DNA of 64,000 nucleotides from Oceanicella sp. SM1341. Lineage in GTDB: Bacteria > Pseudomonadota > Alphaproteobacteria > Rhodobacterales > Rhodobacteraceae. Both the position numbers and the translations under genes were made by a program. The notes beneath the pieces are model-generated. The model had not been told where the DNA came from. It saw only the letters and a program-made list of their open reading frames with translations, and did no database searches. Of this stretch, positions 29,916 to 39,542 are shown one piece after another. Location: assembly GCF_003448965.1 (NCBI RefSeq), contig NZ_QRGC01000007.1:62001-126000 (forward strand), given 5' to 3'. Within the stretch, counting starts at the first letter, position 1, and each line of letters starts with the position of its first letter.

Positions 29916-30726
29916 GCTCCACCCGGCGCACGGCCCGGACCATGATGGGGGCGAAGACATCGTCCTGGCGGATCTCGGCGCGGCCGTCCTTCACCAGCTC
30001 CAGCATGGCGGCGAAGGTGGCGGCGGTGGCGGTGCGGCGCTTCTCGGGGTCGAGCCGCCAGCCCTCGGGGAGGAAGGCCTCGAGCACACCCCAGTTCACC
30101 GCCTGCGGGATGAGCCCGCGCAGCCGCTCCAGCGCCTGCTCCATGGTGTAGACCACGCCGCGCTTCACGTGCAGGGGCTCGTATTCGTCCCGCGTCTTCA
30201 CCCGGGCATAGGCCTGCAGCAGGTCGATGAGCGAGGCGTCGTAGATCACCCGGCGCTTCATGGTGATGGATTGCGCCATGCCGCGCACGAACCGGTCACG
30301 CCCGAGCTGGTCACGCCCCATCAGCCGCGCCGCGGCCCGGCGCATCGCCTCCAGCCGCTCGAGCTGGTAGGCGAGATGGGCGGCCAGCTCCTCGCCCGAG
30401 GGGCCCTCGGCCTCCGGGTCGGGCGGGAGCAGCAGGCGCGATTTCAGGAAGGCGAGCCAGGCGGCCATCACCAGGTAATCGGCGGCAAGCTCGATGCGCA
30501 GCCGCTTCGCCTCGGCCACGAAGCCCAGGTATTGCTCGGCGAGCCCGAGGATCGACACCCGCCGCAGATCCACCTTCTGGGTGCGCGCGAGGGTGAGGAG
30601 CAGGTCGAGCGGGCCCTCGAACCCGTCGACATCGACGAGCAGCGCCTCCGCCGCCATGCGCTCCGCGACACTGGCCGCCTCGGCACCGCCGCCGCCGGCG
30701 GAGATGTCGGGGAAGTCCTCAGGCAT
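29908..30726 (-). CDS. scpA: segregation and condensation protein A
   Basis: Kleisin subunit of the SMC condensin, 272 aa. The N-terminal SMC-binding part shows 'FEGPLDLLLTLARTQKVDLRRVSILGLAEQYL' (residues 36-67) and 'RIELAADYLVMAAWLAFLKSRLLLP', both signatures of ScpA; the C-terminal winged helix has 'ATAATFAAMLELVKDGRAEIRQDDVFAPIMVR'. The start overlaps the end of nagZ by 8 bases and its end overlaps scpB, so SPOR - nagZ - scpA - scpB form one tightly packed operon. Confidence 0.96.
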   Translation of the reverse strand: MPEDFPDISAGGGGAEAASVAERMAAEALLVDVDGFEGPLDLLLTLARTQKVDLRRVSILGLAEQYLGFVAEAKRLRIELAADYLVMAAWLAFLKSRLLLPPDPEAEGPSGEELAAHLAYQLERLEAMRRAAARLMGRDQLGRDRFVRGMAQSITMKRRVIYDASLIDLLQAYARVKTRDEYEPLHVKRGVVYTMEQALERLRGLIPQAVNWGVLEAFLPEGWRLDPEKRRTATAATFAAMLELVKDGRAEIRQDDVFAPIMVRAVRRVEHD

Positions 30727-31729
30727 CGGCGGTGACCCCGGTGAGTTCGGCGAAACGGGCGTCGGCCGCGGCGGCGTCGAAAGCCGCGGGCGCGCGGCGC
30801 GCGGCCTCGGCCCGGGCGGCGCGCGCGGCGGCAGGGCCGGAGAGCGCGGGGCACTCGGTCATCACGGCGCGCATTTCCGCCGGATCGCCGTTGCAATGCA
30901 GGATCATGTCGCAGCCGGCGGCGAGCGAGAGGCGCGTGCGCTCGCCGAAACTGCCCGAGAGCGCCTTCATCGACAGATCGTCGGTCATCAGAAGGCCGTC
31001 GAAGCCGATCTCGCCGCGGATGACCGAGATCACCGCGGGCGAGAGCGTGGCGCAGCGCTCGGGGTCGATGGCCGGGTAGACCATGTGTGCGGTCATGCCC
31101 AGCACCTGGTCGCGCATGGCGCGGAAGGGCAGGAAGTCGGTGGCGCGCAGCTCGGTGGCGCTCGCCTCTGCGGAAGGCAGCGAGAGGTGGCTGTCGGCCA
31201 TGCCGCGGCCGTGGCCGGGGATGTGCTTGATCACCGGCAGCACCCCGCCATCGAGCAGCGCGGTGGCGATCTCGCGGCCGCGCAGGGCGATGCGCGCCGG
31301 CTCGTCGCCGATGGCGCGGTTGCCGATCACGTCATGCGAGCCGGGCTGGGGCACGTCGAGCAGCGGGGCGCAGTTCACGTCGATGCCGAGGGCGGCGAGC
31401 TCATGCGCGATGAGCCGGTAGCGCAGGTACAGCGCCTCGATCACGTCGGCCTCGGCGGGCAGCGCCCCGATCATGTCGCGCACCGGCTGCCAGTCGCGCC
31501 AGTGCGGCGGGCGCAGGCGGGCGACCCGGCCGCCCTCCTGGTCGATGAGCACCGGGGCGTTGCGCCCCACGGTCTCGCGCAGGGCCGAGACGAGGGCCGA
31601 AACCTGCGACGGGCTCTCCACGTTGCGGGCGAAGAGGATGAAGCCCCAGGGGTCTGCGTCGCGCAGGAAGGCGGCCTCGCCCGGGGTGAGGGCGGTGCCG
31701 AGGCAGCCGAGAATCGCGGCGCGGGCCAT
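30719..31729 (-). CDS. nagZ: beta-N-acetylhexosaminidase (peptidoglycan recycling)
   Basis: Cytoplasmic family-3 glycoside hydrolase, 336 aa, that removes GlcNAc from anhydro-muropeptides. The family motif KHIPGHGRG is at residues 168-176 with the catalytic Asp179/His181 dyad, and the nucleophile is Asp250 in 'LLMTDDLSM'. 'GCLGTALTPGEAAFLRDADPWGFILFARNV' at the N-terminus is typical. It starts 5 bp after the stop of the SPOR gene; the link with a septal-wall-binding SPOR protein is common in alphaproteobacteria. Confidence 0.95.
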   Translation of the reverse strand: MARAAILGCLGTALTPGEAAFLRDADPWGFILFARNVESPSQVSALVSALRETVGRNAPVLIDQEGGRVARLRPPHWRDWQPVRDMIGALPAEADVIEALYLRYRLIAHELAALGIDVNCAPLLDVPQPGSHDVIGNRAIGDEPARIALRGREIATALLDGGVLPVIKHIPGHGRGMADSHLSLPSAEASATELRATDFLPFRAMRDQVLGMTAHMVYPAIDPERCATLSPAVISVIRGEIGFDGLLMTDDLSMKALSGSFGERTRLSLAAGCDMILHCNGDPAEMRAVMTECPALSGPAAARAARAEAARRAPAAFDAAAADARFAELTGVTADA

Positions 31730-31734
31730 GCAGA

Positions 31735-32793
31735 TCAGTCCTGCCGGGCGGGGATGCAGGCCGGCCCGCGCGCGGTGAGCGCCGAGCAGGTGGCCCGGGC
31801 GGCGGCGAGATCGTCGAAGCCCGCGGCGCGCAGGCGGTAGAACACCCGGCCGGAGGAGGTGGTGCGCTGGATCACCAGCTGGCGCTTGCCCAGCAGGTCG
31901 GCATGGGCGGAGGAAAGGCGCTTCCACTCCGAGCGCGCCACGTCCGGCGAATCGAAGGCGCCGAGCTGGATCATCATCGTGCCGCGCGGCAGCTCGGAGG
32001 TGACCTCGGCGGGCTGCGGGGCGGCGGCCGGCGCGGGAGCCGCCGCGGCGGTGGCAACCGTCGCGCTCTCCTGCGGGGTGGCCGCGGCGAGCCGCAGGTC
32101 GGCCGGGCGCTGGCGCGGGCTCTGCGAGCGGGCGAGCGCGTACTGGCTGTCGGAGCCGAGCGGCGTGCTCTCGGCCTGCTCGGGTTCGGCCGCGGTTTCC
32201 GGGGCGGTCCCGGGGGCGGGTGCGTCGCTGCGCATGCTGGCCTCGGTCACCGCGCGGGCGCTCTCCCCGGCGGGGGCGAAGCCGAGGTCTTCCTCGTCCT
32301 CCTCGACCGAGCTCAGCTCCGTGGGCTCGGGCGCGGCCTGCGGGCCTGCCTGGGGGGCGGCGGCCGAGGCGCTGCGGCTGGCCGGCGGCGTGGCGGAGGT
32401 GCCGCGCGCGCTCGCCGGCTGGCGGGCGAATTCGGGCAGCAGCTCGGAGACGGCGAGGTCCTGGTCGGTCGGCTCGGCCGGGGAGGGGGCGAGGGTCACG
32501 TCATCGGGGCGGGGCGAGGGCGGCTGGCCGCGCATCACCTCGTTGACCGAGAGGCCCTGGTAGGCTGCCTGCAGGCCGCCCGGATCGTCCGGCTGCACTT
32601 TCGCCGGGCCTTCCATGGCCAGGATCACCGGCACGGCCGAGGCATCGCGCTCACCGAGCTTGTAGGTCCAGACCCCGACGGCGCCGATCATCGCCACCGA
32701 TACCACGGCGCCGAGCCATTTGCCGGCCGCGCCGGTGCGGCTGCGGCGGGTGTGATCCGAATCGTCGGGGTGGGAATCGTACGGGTCCTGCAT
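31735..32793 (-). CDS. SPOR-domain membrane protein
   Basis: A 352-aa bitopic protein: short cytoplasmic N-terminus, one membrane segment (about residues 27-45, 'LGAVVSVAMIGAVGVWTYKLG'), a long Pro/Ala/Glu/Ser-rich periplasmic linker (about 80-265), and a C-terminal SPOR domain ('GTMMIQLGAFDSPDVARSEW' to 'YRLRAAGFDDLAAARATCSALTARG', about 270-350). SPOR domains bind glycan strands lacking peptides, which are abundant at division septa, so the protein probably localises to the septum. First gene of the nagZ-scpAB operon, following argS by about 160 bp. Confidence 0.92.
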   Translation of the reverse strand: MQDPYDSHPDDSDHTRRSRTGAAGKWLGAVVSVAMIGAVGVWTYKLGERDASAVPVILAMEGPAKVQPDDPGGLQAAYQGLSVNEVMRGQPPSPRPDDVTLAPSPAEPTDQDLAVSELLPEFARQPASARGTSATPPASRSASAAAPQAGPQAAPEPTELSSVEEDEEDLGFAPAGESARAVTEASMRSDAPAPGTAPETAAEPEQAESTPLGSDSQYALARSQSPRQRPADLRLAAATPQESATVATAAAAPAPAAAPQPAEVTSELPRGTMMIQLGAFDSPDVARSEWKRLSSAHADLLGKRQLVIQRTTSSGRVFYRLRAAGFDDLAAARATCSALTARGPACIPARQD

Positions 32794-32952
32794 CGGGGTC
32801 CATCGCCTGTTCTTGCCACACGTCTCCTGTGGCTTGCCTGCATCAAACCCCGGGAATTCGGGCGCCCGCCCGGCGATCCTGCCCGCGGTCCCGTGCCGTT
32901 TCCGGCAATGGGCCGCGGTGTCGCCTGTGTCCGGCCGCCCCCTGCGCTGCCT

Positions 32953-34698
32953 CTAGCGCATTTCCTGTACCGGGGTGACGCCAAGAATACCAAGACCGGC
33001 GGCAATCACAACCGAAACGGCACGAATCAGCGCCAGGCGCGCAAGTGATGCGGGAATGTTGCCTTCCTGCACAAAGCGCAGGGAGGGGTCGTCGGTGCCG
33101 CGGTTCCACAGCCCGTGCAGGTCGGAGGCGAGATCGTAGAGGTAGAAGGCGATGCGGTGCGGCTCATGCGCGGCGGCCGCCGCCTCCACGATGCGCGGCC
33201 ATTCGGCGAGTTTCGCCGCCAGCCCCTGCTCGGCCTCGTGGGCCAGCAGCGTGAGGTCGGCACCGGCGATGGCGGCCGCATCGGTGGGGATGCCGGCCTC
33301 GGCCGCGCGGCCCATCACCGAGTGCACGCGGGCATGGGCGTATTGCACGTAGAACACCGGGTTGTCCTTCGACTGTTCCAGCGCCTTGGCGAAGTCGAAG
33401 TCGAGTGCGGCGTCGTTCTTGCGGGTGAGCATGGTGAAGCGGGTCACGTCCGGGCCCACCTCGTCGATCACGTCGCGCAGGGTCACGAAGGTGCCGGCGC
33501 GCTTGGACATCTTGAACGGCTCGCCGTTCTTGTAGAGCTTCACCAGCTGGCAGAGCTTGATGTCGAGCGGGACGCGGCCCTCGGAGAGGGCGGAGACCGC
33601 TGCCTTCATGCGCTTCACGTAGCCGCCATGGTCGGCGCCGAAGACGTCGATCAGCATGTCGAAGCCGCGGCTGACCTTGTCGTAGTGATAGGCGATGTCG
33701 GGGGCGAAGTAGGTCCAGGCGCCGTCGGATTTCTTCACCGGGCGGTCGACGTCGTCGCCGTGCAGGGTGGAGCGGAACAGGGTCTGCTCGCGCGGCTCCC
33801 AGTCCTCCGGGGTCTTGCCTTTCGGGGGCTCCAGCACGCCCTCGTAGATCAGGCCCTTGGCCTCGAGATCGGCGAGTGCTGCCTCGATGCGGCCGGTGCC
33901 GTAGAGGGATTTCTCGGAGAAGAACGTGTCCATCGTCACACCGAGCGCGGCGAGGTCGGCGCGGATCATGTCCATCATCGCCTGCGTTGCGAAGAGGCGG
34001 ATCTCCTCGAGCCAGTCCTCTTCGGGGCGCTCGAGCAGGCTGTCGCCGTATTTCTCCTTCAGCGCCTGGCCCACGGGCACGAGGTAGTCGCCGGGGTAGA
34101 GCCCGTCGGCGATCTTGGGCTCGAGCCCGTTCGCCTCGCGGTAGCGCTCGTAGGCGGAGCGGGCGAGCACGTCGACCTGCGCGCCGCCGTCGTTCACGTA
34201 ATACTCGCGGGTCACGGCATAGCCGGCGAAGTCGAGCAGGCTGGCGAGCGCGTCGCCGAACACGGCACCCCGAGTGTGGCCCACGTGCAGCGGGCCGGTG
34301 GGGTTTGCCGAGACGTATTCCACGTTCACCTTCAGCCCGCCGCCCATGGCGGAGCGGCCGAAATCGGTGCCCGCGGCGAGGGCGGCCGGGATCACCGAGG
34401 TCCAGACACCGGGCGCGAGGCGCAGGTTCAGAAAGCCCGGGCCCGCCACTTCGGCAGAGGCGATGCGCGGGTCGTCGGCGAGCAGGGCGGCGAGGGCCTC
34501 GGCGATGTCGCGCGGCTTCCGGCCGGCGGGCTTCGCGAGCACCATGGCCGCGTTGGTCGCCATGTCGCCATGCGCCGGGTCTCGCGGCGGCTCGACCGCG
34601 ACATTGCCCAGGTCCAGCCCGGCGGGCAGGGTGCCCTGCGCGGTGAGCGTGGCGAGACTGTCGAGAACGAGGGTCTTGATATCGGCGAAAAGGTTCAT
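32953..34698 (-). CDS. argS: arginyl-tRNA synthetase
   Basis: Class I aminoacyl-tRNA synthetase, 581 aa, charging tRNA-Arg. The ATP signatures are HVGH at residues 138-141 (the HIGH box) and KMSKR at 396-400. '[27 protein letters not shown]', '[12 protein letters not shown]' and '[18 protein letters not shown]' are ArgRS-specific. The C-terminal '[25 protein letters not shown]' is the usual ending. The ATG at 34698 gives the canonical N-terminus; longer in-frame frames read into the repeat-bearing spacer. Confidence 0.97.
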   Translation of the reverse strand: MNLFADIKTLVLDSLATLTAQGTLPAGLDLGNVAVEPPRDPAHGDMATNAAMVLAKPAGRKPRDIAEALAALLADDPRIASAEVAGPGFLNLRLAPGVWTSVIPAALAAGTDFGRSAMGGGLKVNVEYVSANPTGPLHVGHTRGAVFGDALASLLDFAGYAVTREYYVNDGGAQVDVLARSAYERYREANGLEPKIADGLYPGDYLVPVGQALKEKYGDSLLERPEEDWLEEIRLFATQAMMDMIRADLAALGVTMDTFFSEKSLYGTGRIEAALADLEAKGLIYEGVLEPPKGKTPEDWEPREQTLFRSTLHGDDVDRPVKKSDGAWTYFAPDIAYHYDKVSRGFDMLIDVFGADHGGYVKRMKAAVSALSEGRVPLDIKLCQLVKLYKNGEPFKMSKRAGTFVTLRDVIDEVGPDVTRFTMLTRKNDAALDFDFAKALEQSKDNPVFYVQYAHARVHSVMGRAAEAGIPTDAAAIAGADLTLLAHEAEQGLAAKLAEWPRIVEAAAAAHEPHRIAFYLYDLASDLHGLWNRGTDDPSLRFVQEGNIPASLARLALIRAVSVVIAAGLGILGVTPVQEMR

Positions 34699-35260
34699 CT
34701 GCGGCGTCCGTATTCTGGTTCGAGACGGCGAATACCACATGGCCGCCGGCCCCGCCACAGCGGTTTGGCCGCGGGGGCGGGCGTGCGCCGCGCGGGCTTC
34801 CGGGCATCGGCGCCTCTCGGTCCCCTGTCTGGCCGCGTGCCGAGCGCCACGCCCGACCCCGGAGGGCACAGCGCAGGCAATCCCTGCCGCTGCACGCTCC
34901 GGGCTTGGTGCGGAGGGACGCGCCCGACCCCGGGTGGGCGCAGCGCCGCCTGTGGTCAGCGTTTGTCGTGAAAGCCCCGGACGAGGGTTGTGCGGCAAGC
35001 GGCATCGCCATCGCGCCCTCCCGGGGGGAGGGTCGGGCGCGGCCCGGGCTGGTCGCCCGGGCGGGAGGGTGGGGCCGGGAGCCCGCTGTCGGATCGGTCA
35101 TGTCAGGCCGCGAACGAGGCGGGCCGACCGACGCCCGCACCGGCGGAGGCCCTTCGGGGCCTTCGCCACGGCCGCGGAGCTGCGGGGCGAAGCCCCTCGG
35201 CGAGGCGGACGTTTCCCCCCGGGAGGCGCGGGGACGGGGGCGGCGCTTCTCGCCCGTGGC
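34699..35260. other. 562-bp spacer carrying repeat copy B
   Basis: Between dgt and argS, both on the minus strand. It contains copy B of the repeat (34919-35061). The rest is very GC-rich with no gene or clear promoter; the argS promoter should lie near its left end. Confidence 0.5.
34919..35061 (-). repeat. intergenic inverted-end repeat, copy B
   Basis: Reverse orientation relative to copies A and E-G. Inverted ends at 34919-34931 (one terminal mismatch) and AGGGTCGGGCGCG at 35029-35041, outer CCCGGG hairpin at 35043-35061. Internal GGGGGGAGGG / CGCCCTCCC palindrome and CATCGCCATCGCG present. 143 bp. Confidence 0.85.
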
Positions 35261-36409
35261 TCAGCCGCGCTCGCTGGGGTCCATGATCTTGCGGTGTTCC
35301 TGCAGGGCGAAACGGTCGGTCATGCCGGCGATGTAGTCGGAGACCACGCGCGCCCGGCCCACGCCCTCGCCGGCGAAATTCGCCTTGCGGCGCCATTCGT
35401 CGGGCAGCATGCCGGTGTCCTCGAGGAAGATGTTGAACAGGTCCTTCACCACGATCGCCGCCTTGCGCCGCATGCGTCGCACCTGCCAGTGGCGGTACAT
35501 GTTGTCGAAGAAGAACTTGCGGATGATCTTCAGGTCCTCCCAGAGCGGGCGCGAGAAGCGCACCACCTGGTAGTCGAGGGCGCGGATGTCCTCCGGGCTC
35601 GCGGCGCCGGAGCGGTCGAGGATCTGCTGGCTCTCGCGCAGCACGTCCTCCACCATCACCCCGAAGACGCGGCGCAGCGCCTCGTGCTGGCGGCGCGAGG
35701 GCTCGAGCCCCGGCCAGCGCTTGTCCACCACGTCGAAGCAGGCGCCGATCACCGGCAGCTCGCGGATCTCCTCCTCCAGGAAGAGCCCGGCGCGCAGCCC
35801 GTCCATCAGGTCGTGGTTGTTGTAGGCGATGTCGTCGGAGAGGGCGGCCACCTGCGCCTCGGCGCTCGCGTGGGTGGCGAGCTCGAGATCGTGGATGGCG
35901 TTGTACTCGGCCAGCGCGAAGGAAGGGTTGCCCACCGGGCCGTTGTGCTTGGCGATGCCCTCCAGCGTCTCCCAGGTGAGGTTGAGCCCGTCATGCTCGG
36001 CGTAATGCTGCTCCAGCGCCGTGACGATCTTCACCGCCTGGGCGTTGTGGTCGAACCCGCCCCAGGGGGCCATCATCTCGGCCAGCGCGTCCTCGCCGGT
36101 GTGGCCGAAGGGGGTGTGGCCGAGGTCATGCGCCAGCGCCACCGCCTCCGTCAGGTCCTCGTTGAGCCTGAGCGTGCGGGCGATGGTGCGCGCCACCTGC
36201 GCCACCTCGATGGAATGGGTGAGCCGGGTGCGGAAATAATCCCCCTCGTGCTCCACGAACACCTGCGTCTTGTGCTTGAGGCGCCGGAAGGCGGAGGAGT
36301 GGATGATGCGGTCCCGGTCGCGCTGGAAGGGCGAGCGGTGGGCGGAGGGGTCTTCGGCATGAAGCCTGCCGCGGCTCGCGCCGGGGTCGGAGGCATAGGG
36401 GGCAGGCAT
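35261..36409 (-). CDS. dgt: deoxyguanosinetriphosphate triphosphohydrolase-like protein
   Basis: HD-domain dNTP triphosphohydrolase of 382 aa. Metal-binding residues of the HD fold are visible: His65 in 'RTRLTHSIEVAQ', His94-Asp95 in 'ALAHDLGHTPFGHTGE', and the 'DDIAYNNHD' motif around residue 190. The N-terminal 'SPFQRDRDRIIHSSAFRRLKHKTQVF' is a family signature. These enzymes balance dNTP pools by releasing triphosphate. It is divergent from erpA across 75 bp, in the order erpA / dgt / argS conserved in alphaproteobacteria. Confidence 0.94.
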   Translation of the reverse strand: MPAPYASDPGASRGRLHAEDPSAHRSPFQRDRDRIIHSSAFRRLKHKTQVFVEHEGDYFRTRLTHSIEVAQVARTIARTLRLNEDLTEAVALAHDLGHTPFGHTGEDALAEMMAPWGGFDHNAQAVKIVTALEQHYAEHDGLNLTWETLEGIAKHNGPVGNPSFALAEYNAIHDLELATHASAEAQVAALSDDIAYNNHDLMDGLRAGLFLEEEIRELPVIGACFDVVDKRWPGLEPSRRQHEALRRVFGVMVEDVLRESQQILDRSGAASPEDIRALDYQVVRFSRPLWEDLKIIRKFFFDNMYRHWQVRRMRRKAAIVVKDLFNIFLEDTGMLPDEWRRKANFAGEGVGRARVVSDYIAGMTDRFALQEHRKIMDPSERG

Positions 36410-36484
36410 TCGGTGTCCTCACTTGCAGGCAGGGCGGGCAGAAACTAAATTCGGGATACAACATATCATTGAAGGCGCAAAGAC

Positions 36485-36805
36485 ATGGACCTTGCCCTGC
36501 CTCCGAAAGTCACCGACCGGGCCTTCGCCCGCCTCGAGGAACTCAACGCACCGCTGCTGCGCGTGGCCGTGGAGGGTGGCGGCTGCTCGGGCTTCCAGTA
36601 TGACTTCCGCCTCGAGGAAGCCCCGGAGACCGACGACCTCGTGCTCGAGCGCGGAAACACCCGCGTGGTGATCGACCCCGCCTCGCTGCCGTTTCTCACC
36701 GGAGCGGTGATCGACTTCACCGAAGAGCTCATCGGGGCGCGCTTCACGGTTGAAAACCCCAATGCCACCTCGTCCTGTGGCTGTGGTACCAGTTTTTCAA
36801 TCTGA
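36485..36805 (+). CDS. erpA: A-type iron-sulfur carrier ErpA/IscA
   Basis: Small (106 aa) A-type carrier that inserts Fe-S clusters into target proteins. The three cluster-binding cysteines are in place: Cys34 in 'GGGCSGFQYDF' and Cys98, Cys100 in 'SSCGCGTSF'. Its upstream spacer is AT-rich (TATCATTG) and serves divergent transcription with dgt. In alphaproteobacteria this copy is usually beside dgt, apart from the suf cluster. ErpA and IscA cannot be distinguished with certainty by sequence alone. Confidence 0.93.
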   Translation: MDLALPPKVTDRAFARLEELNAPLLRVAVEGGGCSGFQYDFRLEEAPETDDLVLERGNTRVVIDPASLPFLTGAVIDFTEELIGARFTVENPNATSSCGCGTSFSI

Positions 36806-36891
36806 GCGGGGCGTTCCGGACGGAAAGGGATTGTTCCTGTCGGAAAGATCGGATTAAACCGAATCCGACTGACAAGACAGGAGCAGTGATC

Positions 36892-37182
36892 ATGTCACAG
36901 AAACCGATGACCAAAACCCAGCTCGTCGCTTCGCTTTCCGAAGCGGCCAGCATCGACAAGGCGGTCGCCAACCGGACGCTCGACGCCCTCGCCGCCATTG
37001 TCGCGGGTGAGGTCGAAAGCGGTGGCGCGGTGACGCTTCCCGGCCTCGGCAAGTTCGTCTGCCGCGAACGCCCGGCCCGTACCGTCCGCAACCCCTCCAC
37101 GGGCGAGCAGATCGAGAAGCCGGCCGACCGTGCCGTGAAGGTCGTGATCGCCAAGGCCCTCAAGGACGTGGTCAACGGCTGA
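36892..37182 (+). CDS. HU-family DNA-binding protein
   Basis: Nucleoid-associated DNA-bending protein, 96 aa. It has the HU/IHF plan: two N-terminal helices ('MTKTQLVASLSEAASIDKAVANRTLDALAAIVAGEV'), then the beta arm region 'VTLPGLGKFVCRERPARTVRNPSTGEQIEKPADRAVKVVIAKALKD'. The arm carries 'RNPSTGE', where HU has 'RNPQTGK'. The ATG at 36892 has AGGAG 9 bases upstream; an in-frame GTG at 36886 is less likely. A strong hairpin terminator follows. It is distinct from the ihfA gene further along. Confidence 0.9.
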   Translation: MSQKPMTKTQLVASLSEAASIDKAVANRTLDALAAIVAGEVESGGAVTLPGLGKFVCRERPARTVRNPSTGEQIEKPADRAVKVVIAKALKDVVNG

Positions 37183-37219
37183 GCGCCCTTCCGGCGCCAC
37201 CCGGCCTTGCCAGAACGAC

Positions 37220-37243
37220 GGACCGGCCCCCCGCGGCCGGTCC
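37220..37243 (+). terminator. terminator hairpin after the HU gene
   Basis: Perfect 9-bp stem GGACCGGCC / GGCCGGTCC with a 6-base loop, 38 bp after the HU stop, followed by a short T-containing tail (TCGCATTT). Confidence 0.6.
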
Positions 37244-37309
37244 TCGCATTTCCGGGGGGTGCCCGGCACCGGCCGCGCCCCCGGCCCAGCCCCACGGACG
37301 GACTTCCCC

Positions 37310-39364
37310 ATGACCAGTTCAGCACATGCGCTCCTCGCCTCGGTCTTCGGCTTCGACGCGTTCAGGCCCGGGCAGGGCGAGATCGTCGAGAGCGTGGCCG
37401 CGGGGCGCGACGTGCTGGCCATCATGCCCACGGGGGGCGGCAAGTCGCTGTGCTACCAGCTGCCCGCGCTGATGCGCGAGGGCGTCACGGTGGTGATCTC
37501 CCCGCTCATCGCGCTGATGCGCGACCAGGTGCGCGCCCTGCGCGAGAACGGGGTGGAGGCGGGCGCCCTCACCTCCGCCAACACGCCGGAGGAAAACGAG
37601 GAGGTCTTCGCCGCCCTCGACGAGGGCCGGCTGAAGCTGCTCTACATGGCGCCAGAGCGCCTCTCCGGCGCCGAGCGGCTGCTGCGGCGGATCAACGTGA
37701 GCCTGCTCGCGGTGGACGAGGCGCATTGCGTGAGCCAGTGGGGCCATGACTTCCGCCCCGACTACCTGCGCATCGGCGAGCTGCGCCGCGCGCTCGGCGT
37801 GCAGACCGCCGCCTTCACCGCCACGGCCGACGAGGACACCCGGGCCGAGATCGTCACCCGCCTGTTCGACGCCGCGCCGGAGGTGTTCCTGCGCGGCTTC
37901 GACCGGCCGAACCTCTACCTCGCCTTCGAGCCCAAGCAGAAGCCGCGCGACCAGATCCTCGGCTATGTCGCCGCCCGGCCGGAGCGGGCCGGCATCGTCT
38001 ACTGTTCCAGCCGCTCCAAGACCGAGCAGCTCGCCGAGGCGCTGCGCGGCGCCGGGCGCGAGGCGCTGGCCTACCACGCCGGGCTCGACCCCGACACCCG
38101 GCGCGAGGCGGAGGCCCGCTTCCAGCGCGAGGACGGGCTGATCGTCTGCGCCACGGTGGCCTTCGGCATGGGGGTCGACAAGCCCGACATCCGCTTCGTG
38201 GCCCATGCCGACCTGCCCAAGTCGGTGGAGGCCTATTACCAGGAGATCGGCCGCGCGGGCCGTGACGGCGCGCCGGCCGAAACCCTCACCCTGTTCGGCA
38301 TGGACGACATCCGCCTGCGCCGCACCCAGATCGACGAGGGGCTGGCACCGCCCGAGCGCAAGCAGGCCGACCATGCCCGGCTGAACGCGCTGCTCGCACT
38401 GGCCGAGGCCCCGGTCTGCCGCCGCCAGACCCTGCTTGCCTATTTCGGCGAGACCGGCGCCGAGCCCTGCGGCAACTGCGACCTGTGCCGCCGCCCGGGC
38501 GAGCTGTTCGACGGCACCGAGGCGGTGCGCAAGGCGCTCTCGGCCATGCTGCGCACCGAGGAGCGCTTCGGCGCCGAGCACCTGATCTCGATCCTGCGCG
38601 GCGAGGCGAATGCCAAGATCACCCAGTGGGGGCATGACAAGCTGCCCACCTTCGGCGTGGGGCAGGATTATTCCAAGTCCGCCTGGCGGACGATCTTCCG
38701 CCAGATGGCGGCCCTCGACATCGTGCGCGCCAACCCGGCGCGGCACGGCGCGCTCGGCATCACCGAGGCCGGCCGGCCGGTGCTGCGCGGCGAGGTGCCG
38801 GTGCAGCTGCGCCGCGATGCGATCACCCGCGCCGACCGGCCCGAGCGCCTGCCGCGCGCCATGGTGGGCGAGGCGGACGAGGCCCTCTTCTCGGCCCTGA
38901 AGGCCAAGCGCCGGGCACTGGCCGAGGCGCAGCGGGCCCCCGCCTACGTGGTGTTCCCCGACGCGACGCTGATCGAGATGGCCTCGAAGAAACCCGCCAC
39001 GCTCGACGAGATGGCCCGCATCTCCGGCGTGGGCGCGAAGAAGCTGGAGCGCTACGGCACCGAGTTCCTCTCCGTCATCGCCGGCGAGGAGATGGAGCGC
39101 CCGCATCCCGCCCGGGTGAAGCTGGCCCGGGCCGGCGGCGGCTCGCTCTTCGACGCCCTGCACGAGGCGCAGGTGCGCCTCGCGCGCGGGCCCGAGGGCC
39201 TGGGCAAGTTCCTCTCCTGCCAGACCACCACGCTCGCCCGCATCGCCGAGCTGCGCCCGCGCAGCATCACCGAGCTTGCCCGGGTGAACGGCATGACCGA
39301 GCAGAAGCTCGAGCGCTTCGGCCCCGCCTTCCTCGAGCTGATCGAGGGCTGGGAAGAGGGCTGA
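37310..39364 (+). CDS. recQ: ATP-dependent DNA helicase RecQ
   Basis: 3'-5' DNA helicase of recombination repair, 684 aa. Walker A TGGGKS is at residues 41-46, the DEAH box at 136-139 followed by 'CVSQWGHDFRPDY', and helicase motif VI in 'YYQEIGRAGRDG'. The zinc-binding cysteines 'CRRQTLLAYF...CGNCDLC' follow near residue 375, then the winged helix. An HRDC domain is at about 530-600, and a second HRDC/HhH-like segment ('TTLARIAELRPRSITELARVNGMTEQKLERFG') ends the protein. Length fits RecQ with a doubled C-terminal domain. Confidence 0.95.
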   Translation: MTSSAHALLASVFGFDAFRPGQGEIVESVAAGRDVLAIMPTGGGKSLCYQLPALMREGVTVVISPLIALMRDQVRALRENGVEAGALTSANTPEENEEVFAALDEGRLKLLYMAPERLSGAERLLRRINVSLLAVDEAHCVSQWGHDFRPDYLRIGELRRALGVQTAAFTATADEDTRAEIVTRLFDAAPEVFLRGFDRPNLYLAFEPKQKPRDQILGYVAARPERAGIVYCSSRSKTEQLAEALRGAGREALAYHAGLDPDTRREAEARFQREDGLIVCATVAFGMGVDKPDIRFVAHADLPKSVEAYYQEIGRAGRDGAPAETLTLFGMDDIRLRRTQIDEGLAPPERKQADHARLNALLALAEAPVCRRQTLLAYFGETGAEPCGNCDLCRRPGELFDGTEAVRKALSAMLRTEERFGAEHLISILRGEANAKITQWGHDKLPTFGVGQDYSKSAWRTIFRQMAALDIVRANPARHGALGITEAGRPVLRGEVPVQLRRDAITRADRPERLPRAMVGEADEALFSALKAKRRALAEAQRAPAYVVFPDATLIEMASKKPATLDEMARISGVGAKKLERYGTEFLSVIAGEEMERPHPARVKLARAGGGSLFDALHEAQVRLARGPEGLGKFLSCQTTTLARIAELRPRSITELARVNGMTEQKLERFGPAFLELIEGWEEG

Positions 39365-39542
39365 GGGCGGCCTGCCGCAAGCGAAGGCGCATGGGCCACA
39401 GGGCGCGCCACTGCCGGATGATGCAGCCCCACGGCCGTTCACTCCCCGGGCAGGGACAATCTGACCGGCACCGCCTCCCCGGCCTTGCGCAATCGCGGAG
39501 GTCCATTGATCGACGGCTCGCTCACCGCTGTGCGCCGAGGGC

